Part shown: positions 27,195 to 33,989 of the stretch, piece by piece
Position numbering within the stretch: the first letter of the stretch is position 1
Layout: every line of letters begins with the position of its first letter
NCBI GenBank assembly: GCA_030038895.1
Contig: JASHQX010000056.1
Coordinates: 1-33,989 of the forward strand
Reading direction: 5' to 3'
DNA: 33,989 nucleotides
Source: Thermoplasmata archaeon
Lineage (GTDB): Archaea > Thermoplasmatota > Thermoplasmata > Lutacidiplasmatales > UBA184
Notes under the pieces: model-generated
Told to the model about the DNA's origin: nothing
What the model saw: only the letters and a program-made list of their open reading frames with translations
Databases searched by the model: none
Made by a program: the position numbers and the translations under genes

Positions 27195-28523
27195 TCAACT
27201 GACGACGTCGATCGTGTTCGAGCCGATGCAGACCACCCAGACGTCCTTGTCCGTAGGATCGTAGAAGTACGCGACCGCGTAGTCGCCGACGGTAATCGTG
27301 CTCACCACGTTCTTCGATGTGATCGCGTAGAGGATGCTCGGGGTGGCCTTGTTCACGAATCCCGCCCCGAACATATCCTTGAGATTCGGGTCATAGACGA
27401 GGAACGGCACCGGCTGCTTCGTCGTGAGGTTCTTCACCACTTTCGAAGCGTTGTCCATCACCGCAATCCGGTCCGAGTTGAGGCCTCCGACGTAGACATC
27501 TTTGTTCGCGGGATCGAGGTAGCTAGCGAAGAAGAGGCCCTTCCCGAGGGAGATGAGGGCCCCACCGAGCGATGCGCTGGGCGTGACCGGAACTTCGTAC
27601 GACGTGTTGGTGGTGAAATTGTAGGAGACGAAATACAGACGATTGTTGTAACTGTCGTAGAGCCCGTTCGTGCCCAAGAAGACGCCGGCGGAAGTGGGGA
27701 TTCCCACCGGCGCCGTCAGGGTGTTCGATGAGGTGATCCCCAGCACGGAGGACGGGGTTTTCCCGAAGGGAACGAGAGTGAGGATGACCCAGCCGGAACC
27801 GGGGTCGTAAGCGAGACTTACCGGGGGCGCGGGCAACGTGAGGTTTGAGAGGGCGCCGTTCGCCGCAATCACCGAGATCGTGTCGCTGTAATAGTTCGGA
27901 ATGTAGAAATCGTCGGTCGTGGGACTATAGGTTGCGAGCGCGTACAGACCGAGACCCAGGGTGAGGGTCGTCACCTTGTTGGTTGAATTCGCGATGATCC
28001 AGGCGGTGGTCGCTTTGGTGAGGCTCAGGTTACTCAAGACGAGCACGTTTCCGTTCGACGGGAAGACGTAGGCGAAGTCCGGGTGCGAGCCGGTTCCGAG
28101 TCCGATGGTCGCGGTCACCTTGTTGGTCGACCCGCTGATGATCGAGACGTTGCTCGAGTTCAGGTTGGTGACGTAGAGATGGCCGTTGGAGGGGTCGAAG
28201 ACGATGTCGGCTGGGTTCTTTCCCACCGGGATGCTGGACGTCTTGAACGTCTTGCTGTTGATGACGGTCACGTTGTTCGAGCCCTGGTTAGAGATGTAGA
28301 CCTCCCCGTTGGAGGTATCGTACGCCCCGGAGCTCGGGGTCTTCCCAAGGTGGATCGTCGCCTGGATCTTGAGGGACGAGGACGCCATCTGAAGCCCCTG
28401 CGAGGTGGGAGCTACTGAAGCGTGCGCTGGCCCGATCATCATCGCGGCCGCCCCGCCGGCACCCAGAAGGAGGATCACAAGCGCCGTTCCGCCGCAGATG
28501 AGGGCCATTCGTTGAAGGTACAT
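27195..28523 (-). CDS. Secreted YVTN/NHL-like beta-propeller surface protein
   Basis: Signal peptide (MALICGGTALVILLLGAGGAAAMMIGPAHA) and repeats such as IPVGKNPADIVFDPSNGHLYVTNLNSSNVSIISGSTNKVTATIGLG; many sequons. Confidence 0.88.
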   Translation of the reverse strand: MYLQRMALICGGTALVILLLGAGGAAAMMIGPAHASVAPTSQGLQMASSSLKIQATIHLGKTPSSGAYDTSNGEVYISNQGSNNVTVINSKTFKTSSIPVGKNPADIVFDPSNGHLYVTNLNSSNVSIISGSTNKVTATIGLGTGSHPDFAYVFPSNGNVLVLSNLSLTKATTAWIIANSTNKVTTLTLGLGLYALATYSPTTDDFYIPNYYSDTISVIAANGALSNLTLPAPPVSLAYDPGSGWVILTLVPFGKTPSSVLGITSSNTLTAPVGIPTSAGVFLGTNGLYDSYNNRLYFVSYNFTTNTSYEVPVTPSASLGGALISLGKGLFFASYLDPANKDVYVGGLNSDRIAVMDNASKVVKNLTTKQPVPFLVYDPNLKDMFGAGFVNKATPSILYAITSKNVVSTITVGDYAVAYFYDPTDKDVWVVCIGSNTIDVVS

Positions 28524-28555
28524 GTTCGTCGGAGTGAGCCCCCCACTCGGCCGGG

Positions 28556-28562
28556 GTTTAAG
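28556..28562 (-). promoter_or_regulatory. TATA box of the YVTN protein gene
   Basis: Minus strand cttaaac ~36 nt upstream of the ATG at 28523. Confidence 0.4.
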
Positions 28563-28874
28563 CCAGTTATGAAATCCTCAGAACGACTGTAACGAAGAAA
28601 CCCAAGACTTTGGTGGGACCGGGACCGCTCGTTCCACGGCGGAGCTCGAAGTTCGGGCGAAGGCGAGTAATCTTCGCTCTTTCGCTGGCGGGAACGGCCG
28701 ATACGGCTCGAAATCGGGAAATCTATTTCCGCCGACACAACTGGTCGTCAGACGCGGCTACCGCCGAAGCCGTGAAATGAACTGGGATCGACGACCATAT
28801 GGGGCGGAGGGAAGACGCGGTGAGCGCGGGCGTAATCCGTTCCCAAGGAACTTATTCCCGGGCGCGGTCCCGCG

Positions 28875-29486
28875 TTGGGAGAACCTACGTCGACTAGCCC
28901 CGGCGGATTGACGGCACCGGCCTACACTCCCGTCGCGCTCGATTCAGAGGGTGGCTACCGTATTGGGGGAAAGATCTCGTGGGGAGTCGTTGGAACGTAC
29001 CTCTTCGTGCTCATCGTCATCTTCCTCCTGTTCCGAACCAACGGCGGTTCGTCGTTCTGGTGGGTTCCGTGGTTCCTTGGGTTCGTGGTCGTCGTCATGA
29101 TGGCACGGTACCTTTCGACCACCTACCGGATCACCGACACCGATCTCAGGGCTTGGCGAATGTTCGGGAACCGCCGGGTGCCGCTCGAGCAGGTCCGGCG
29201 GATCGAGTACGCTGCGCTCCGGGACCTCGCCCCGGTAGGAATGCTCCAGGGGGCGTGGGGATGGAGGGGCCGGATGTGGAGCCCGCGAATCGGGGCGTTC
29301 GACGCGATCCAGACCGACCCGTCGTTCGGCATCCTCGTCAGTGCGGGCCACGTCCCTCTGTTCATCTCTCCGAAGAAGCCGCAGGCATTCGCGCGCGAGC
29401 TCTCCCGCCGGGTTCGTTCGTACACCGGACGGCTTACAGTGGACGTCGGCGATCCATTGAGCGGGACCCCGGTTCCGGAAAAGTAG
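28875..29486 (+). CDS. Membrane protein with a bacterial PH-like domain
   Basis: Two TM segments, then STTYRITDTDLRAWRMFGNRRVPLEQVRRIEY...FGILVSAGHVPLFISPKKPQAFARELSRRV. TTG start ~22 nt after acttattcc. Confidence 0.72.
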   Translation: MGEPTSTSPGGLTAPAYTPVALDSEGGYRIGGKISWGVVGTYLFVLIVIFLLFRTNGGSSFWWVPWFLGFVVVVMMARYLSTTYRITDTDLRAWRMFGNRRVPLEQVRRIEYAALRDLAPVGMLQGAWGWRGRMWSPRIGAFDAIQTDPSFGILVSAGHVPLFISPKKPQAFARELSRRVRSYTGRLTVDVGDPLSGTPVPEK

Positions 29487-29531
29487 GTGCAGGACTGGCC
29501 CACCCGACCGACAGCCGACGATTCGGTACGC

Positions 29532-31022
29532 TCAGTAACGCGGGAGGTTCGGGTCGATGCGCTCGGCCCACGCGTTGATCCCGCCTCTGAGGCTCTTGAC
29601 GTTCGAGAAGCCGAGATCGAGGAGCATGCGCGTCGCCTGTTCCGACCGGGTGCCGCTCCGGCAGTAGAGGACCAGCTCGCGGGCGCGCGTCAGTTCGTCG
29701 ACCCGCTCGGCGAGTTCCCCCCTTGGGATGAGATGGGCGCGAGCGAGGTGGGAGATCGCCCACTCCTCGGGTTCCCGGACATCGACCAGGAACGGCGGCT
29801 CGTCGCCGGCGAGCTCCTGGGCGAGTTCTTCCGGTTCGATCTCAGGGACCGTACCCCCGACCGGTGCCGCACCCGCTGCCGGAACCCCGCAAAACGCCGG
29901 ATAGTCGATCAGTCCCTTCTGAGTCGCGTGGGGAGAGCAGAGGACGCAGCGGGGATTCTTCTTCAGCTTGAGCTCGCGGAAACGGAGCGAAAGAGCATCA
30001 AATAGGAGGAGCCGCCCGATCAGCGGCTCGCCGGTCCCGAGGATCAGCTTGATCGCCTCGGTCGCTTGGAGCGTGCCAATCAGGCCGGGAAGGACGCCCA
30101 AGACCCCTGCCTCTGCGCACGAGGGGACCAGGTCCGGGGGTGGAGGCTCCGGGTAGAGGCACCGGTAGCACGGACCGTGTCTCGCGTCGAAGACACTCAC
30201 CTGCCCCTCGAACCGGTAGATCGATCCGTAGACGTTCGGCTTGCCGAGGAGCACACTCGCGTCGTTCGTGAGGTACCGGGTCGGGAAATTGTCGGTCCCG
30301 TCGATGATGACATCGTACGGGCGGAACAACTCGAGGGCGTTGTCGGAGGTAAGTCGCTCTTCGTACGTCGCGACGCGCACGCCCGGATTCAGGGCTTCGA
30401 GCCGCTCCTTCGCCGCAGATAGCTTCGGACGTCCGACGTCTCGGGTGGTATACAGGACCTGTCGCTGGAGGTTCGAGAGGTCGACGGCGTCGAAATCCAC
30501 CAGCCCGAGCTCGCCGACGCCCGCTGCAGCGAGGTAGAGCGCGGCGGGCGCCCCGAGCCCCCCCGCGCCGATCAGGAGGACCTTCGCGCGCCGCAGCTTC
30601 TTCTGTCCGACCACTCCTACCTCGGGCAGAAGGAGGTGCCGGCTGTACCGCCGCAGCTCCTCGGTGTCGAACGGCGGGGATTCCGGCTCGGTTGGACGGG
30701 TCGCCGGCTTCCTAGCCGAGCGACGCGAAGGCGACGATTCCGGTAGCCCGCCGGCGATCGCCGGGACGATCGAGACGACGTCCCCGTCCTTGACGGGAGT
30801 GGCGTCCCGCTGGAGGTACCGCACGTCCTCGTCATTGAGATAGAGGGTCACGAAGTTCCGCAACTGGCCGTCGGGACTGAAGAGGTGCCGCCGAAGCGCC
30901 GGATGGACCTCGGCCAGCTGGCGGATCAGGCCCCCGACGGTCGACCCCTCGACCGCCACCTCCGACTGACCGCCGGCGAAAGATCGGAGCGGAGTCGGGA
31001 CCTTGATCGTTGCCTTCGCCAC
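29532..31022 (-). CDS. CysO/MoaD/ThiS-like sulfur carrier - MoeB/ThiF E1-like adenylyltransferase - rhodanese three-domain fusion
   Basis: N-terminal Ub-like domain ending RNFVTLYLNDEDVRYLQRDATPVKDGDVVSIVPAIAGG; E1 domain LLIGAGGLGAPAALYLAAAGVGELGLVDFDAVDLSNLQRQVLY, DGTDNFPTRYLTND, CxxC pairs CYRC and CVLC; rhodanese LVDVREPEEWAISH...VLYCRSGTRSEQATRML. GTG start preceded by a purine-rich RBS. Confidence 0.95.
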   Translation of the reverse strand: MAKATIKVPTPLRSFAGGQSEVAVEGSTVGGLIRQLAEVHPALRRHLFSPDGQLRNFVTLYLNDEDVRYLQRDATPVKDGDVVSIVPAIAGGLPESSPSRRSARKPATRPTEPESPPFDTEELRRYSRHLLLPEVGVVGQKKLRRAKVLLIGAGGLGAPAALYLAAAGVGELGLVDFDAVDLSNLQRQVLYTTRDVGRPKLSAAKERLEALNPGVRVATYEERLTSDNALELFRPYDVIIDGTDNFPTRYLTNDASVLLGKPNVYGSIYRFEGQVSVFDARHGPCYRCLYPEPPPPDLVPSCAEAGVLGVLPGLIGTLQATEAIKLILGTGEPLIGRLLLFDALSLRFRELKLKKNPRCVLCSPHATQKGLIDYPAFCGVPAAGAAPVGGTVPEIEPEELAQELAGDEPPFLVDVREPEEWAISHLARAHLIPRGELAERVDELTRARELVLYCRSGTRSEQATRMLLDLGFSNVKSLRGGINAWAERIDPNLPRY

Positions 31023-31062
31023 GATTCCCTTCCCCCTTCAGCTCCCTTAGCCTTTCACTTAC

Positions 31063-31532
31063 CTACTCGCCAGCGTCGGACGACGGTCTGGACTCTTTAG
31101 GACGCGCAGCGCGACCTCCCGGAACTCGGAGGAGTCCGGGTCGAGCTCGAACGCCCGGGTCTCGCCGACCCTCTGCGCGGTGACGCGGACCACGAGGTAG
31201 CTGTACCAGGGCCAGGCATGTTCCTCGTCGAATTGCGACGGGCGAGCGGGATGGTCGGGGTGCGAATGATAGAAACCCGAGATCACTTCGTCGGTCGCCG
31301 AGAGGGCCCGTTCGGCCGTCCGCAACTCCTCCGGCTTGAGGAGAAACCTCCTCCTCTTCTCGCCGTCGAAATCGTTCGCGGCCGGCACTGCTCGGACGAT
31401 TTCCCGTCTCAAGGAGGCATCCGCCGAATCCGGCCGTGCGACCAGGAATCCGCAGCACTCCTCGGGGTAGGTGGACCTCGCATGCGATTCGATCGTCTCG
31501 AGGACAGGGTGAGGAATTTCGACGCTCCTCAC
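31063..31532 (-). CDS. JAMM/MPN+ metallopeptidase (Mec+-like)
   Basis: PEECCGFLVA, then JAMM motif HSHPDHPARPSQFD followed by EHAWPWYSYLVV. Overlaps the upstream cysM-like stop by 4 nt. Confidence 0.95.
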
Positions 31533-32500
31533 GGCTCCTCCCTCGGGGACACGTGCCCGGCATCCGGCGCGATCGCGACGATGTGGGCCCCAGCGGCCTC
31601 CCGGCCGATTTCGAGCGAAGCGAACAGTGCTGCTGCTGCCGAATTCCCGACGACGAGACCTTCCCGTTTGAAGAGACGCTCGCGTGTCGAAACGGCGTCC
31701 TCGGTCTCGACGCGGATCGTCCGGTCGACGAATCGCGCGTCGTACGTGGAGGGCCGGATCGCCGTCGGGAGATGCTTCAATCCTTCCAGCCCGTGGATGG
31801 GGCCGGAAGGTTCGACGCCCACCACCTGGATCGTGACCCGCCGTTCCTTGAGGAACCGCCCCGTCCCGGAGATTGTCCCGCCCGTCCCGACACCAGCCAC
31901 GAAGTGCGTGATCTCCCCCGCTGCGTCTCGCCAGATCTCGGGCCCGGTGGTGCGGTAATGGGCCTCGGGATTGGCCGGGTTGTTGTACTGGTCAGGGTAG
32001 AAGTACCGATCCGGTTCGGCGGCAGCGCGACGGCGGGCCTCTCGCTGGGCGCCGTCCGTGCCCTCGAGCGGATCGGTGAAGATGACCGTCGCCCCGAAGC
32101 CACGGATCCGCGTCACCCGTTCCGGATGGGCGTTCTGCGGGAGGCAAAGTTCGACCGGAAAGCCGAGTCGGGCTCCCAACATCGCGTAGGCGACGCCCGT
32201 GTTCCCGCTGGACGCGTCCACGAGGGTGCGCCGGGCGCCAAGCTCCCCCTTCGCGATTGCCGTGCGGACGATATTGACCGCGGCCCGGTCCTTGACAGAC
32301 CCGGTCGGATTGAGGAATTCCAGTTTCACCGCGAGGTCGAACCGGCCCCCGACGTCCGCGACAAACCGCGGAAGCGGACGCAAGGGGGTCTCGCCGACCG
32401 GCGGAAAACGGTACGAGGACGCTCGTTCGGTCCGATCCTTGGATGTGGTTCGATCGGACCCCGTTGCGGCACCTACCGCAGCTGGATCAGATGAGTACAC
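31529..32500 (-). CDS. cysM: PLP-dependent cysteine synthase, CysM-like
   Basis: VGETPLRPLPR, KLEFLNPTGSVKDRAA (PLP Lys), DASSGNTGVAYAM, DQYNNPANPEAHYRTTGPEIWRDAAGEITHFVAGVGTGGTISGTGRFL. Confidence 0.93.
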   Translation of the reverse strand: MYSSDPAAVGAATGSDRTTSKDRTERASSYRFPPVGETPLRPLPRFVADVGGRFDLAVKLEFLNPTGSVKDRAAVNIVRTAIAKGELGARRTLVDASSGNTGVAYAMLGARLGFPVELCLPQNAHPERVTRIRGFGATVIFTDPLEGTDGAQREARRRAAAEPDRYFYPDQYNNPANPEAHYRTTGPEIWRDAAGEITHFVAGVGTGGTISGTGRFLKERRVTIQVVGVEPSGPIHGLEGLKHLPTAIRPSTYDARFVDRTIRVETEDAVSTRERLFKREGLVVGNSAAAALFASLEIGREAAGAHIVAIAPDAGHVSPREEP

Positions 32501-33141
32501 CGCATCCCTCCGTGCCCGATCGAGTCTTGGAGATCCACTCCTACCTGGCCCAAGAGCGCCTCGGTGAGGTGCTTGTCGAAGACCTCGCAGAGAAGATAGG
32601 GATGCGAGAGGGCGCTATGGCGGAAGACGCAGTTCGTCCGGACGATCCGCAACTGGCCGTCCGGCATCGTCTGGGCCGTGCAATGGAACCCGAGACGATT
32701 GAGCGCGTTCACGAGGTTGCGGATCCGTTCGGCGGGCGTTCCGGTCCGGGGAACCTGCTCGGCCACCTCGCGTGCCATCCGGCGTGCGGATTCCGCGAAG
32801 AGGGCGCTCACGTACCCCTCGCCCTCCCGGTCGAGGAGCTCGTCCACGACCGTGTCGAGGATGAGATCGTACTTCTTGGGGAAGAGATCCTGACCCGACC
32901 CCGTGAGGACGTACCGTTTCCGCGGACGCCCGACGCCTTCCCGTCGGAAGGACGGAACGACGAGCCCCCGGTCCTCGAGACGCTCGAGGTGTCCGCGAGC
33001 GGCACTTTCCTGGATGTGCAGCTTTTCGGCGAGCTCACGGGCCGTGCGGGGCGCGATCTGTAGCTCCTCTAGGATCCGGCCGCGGGTTCCCTCGAAACCG
33101 ACGTCCGCCGCCTCGGTCCCCGGGAACTTTGCCGTGGCCAT
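32473..33141 (-). CDS. SufR-like HTH transcriptional regulator with C-terminal cysteines
   Basis: winged-HTH RGRILEELQIAPRTARELAEKLHIQESAARGHLERLEDRGLVVPSFRREGVGRPRKRYVLT; C-terminal CVFRHSALSHPYLLC...GGMRC; divergent from sufC. ATG 33141 preferred over the long ORF start. Confidence 0.87.
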   Translation of the reverse strand: MATAKFPGTEAADVGFEGTRGRILEELQIAPRTARELAEKLHIQESAARGHLERLEDRGLVVPSFRREGVGRPRKRYVLTGSGQDLFPKKYDLILDTVVDELLDREGEGYVSALFAESARRMAREVAEQVPRTGTPAERIRNLVNALNRLGFHCTAQTMPDGQLRIVRTNCVFRHSALSHPYLLCEVFDKHLTEALLGQVGVDLQDSIGHGGMRCTHLIQLR

Positions 33142-33170
33142 AGGCACTGCCGATTTACACACCACGCCAT

Positions 33171-33182
33171 GCTTAAATAACG
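33171..33182. promoter_or_regulatory. TATA element between sufR-like and sufC, possibly used in both directions
   Basis: gcttaaataacg: reads CTTAAATAA on + (~32 nt before sufC ATG 33208) and TTATTTAAG on - (~35 nt before sufR-like ATG 33141). Confidence 0.55.
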
Positions 33183-33207
33183 ATATCGGCTCGTACAGTT
33201 TGAGTCC

Positions 33208-33984
<777 letters not shown>

Positions 33985-33989
33985 CGCCC

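Noticed and set aside
28524-28874. Possible C/D-box sRNA or other ncRNA in the divergent gap
   Set aside because: No convincing paired C (RUGAUGA) and D (CUGA) boxes; only weak short hairpins such as gcgaag...cttcgc.

Overview
The window is a gene-dense, high-GC archaeal chromosome segment. RfcL, ABCE1/RLI, MptA and leaderless TATA promoters mark it as archaeal. The gene mix suggests Thermoplasmatota, which is an inference. I support 26 protein-coding genes, one tRNA-Thr(UGU) and one IS630-like transposase relic. The main candidate system is at 29532-33984. A minus-strand set, sufR-like regulator > cysM-like > JAMM/MPN+ peptidase > CysO(MoaD/ThiS)-MoeB-rhodanese fusion, lies divergent from sufC. 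It looks like a compact archaeal version of the actinobacterial CysO/Mec/CysM/MoeZ protein-thiocarboxylate cysteine pathway. The sulfur carrier's C-terminal GG is buried inside the E1 fusion protein, so a cleavage step is predicted, and a JAMM peptidase is encoded next door. Other notable points are an ~80-aa insertion in RfcL between Walker B and the DRGG segment that resembles a GH42 beta-galactosidase motif, an aldo/keto-reductase-like protein that has lost its catalytic tetrad, a transposase ORF that has lost DDE residues, an mptA-ABC exporter-ABCE1 operon, and perfect hairpins between convergent genes. No CRISPR array or rRNA was seen. All assignments come from reading motifs; no database search was run.
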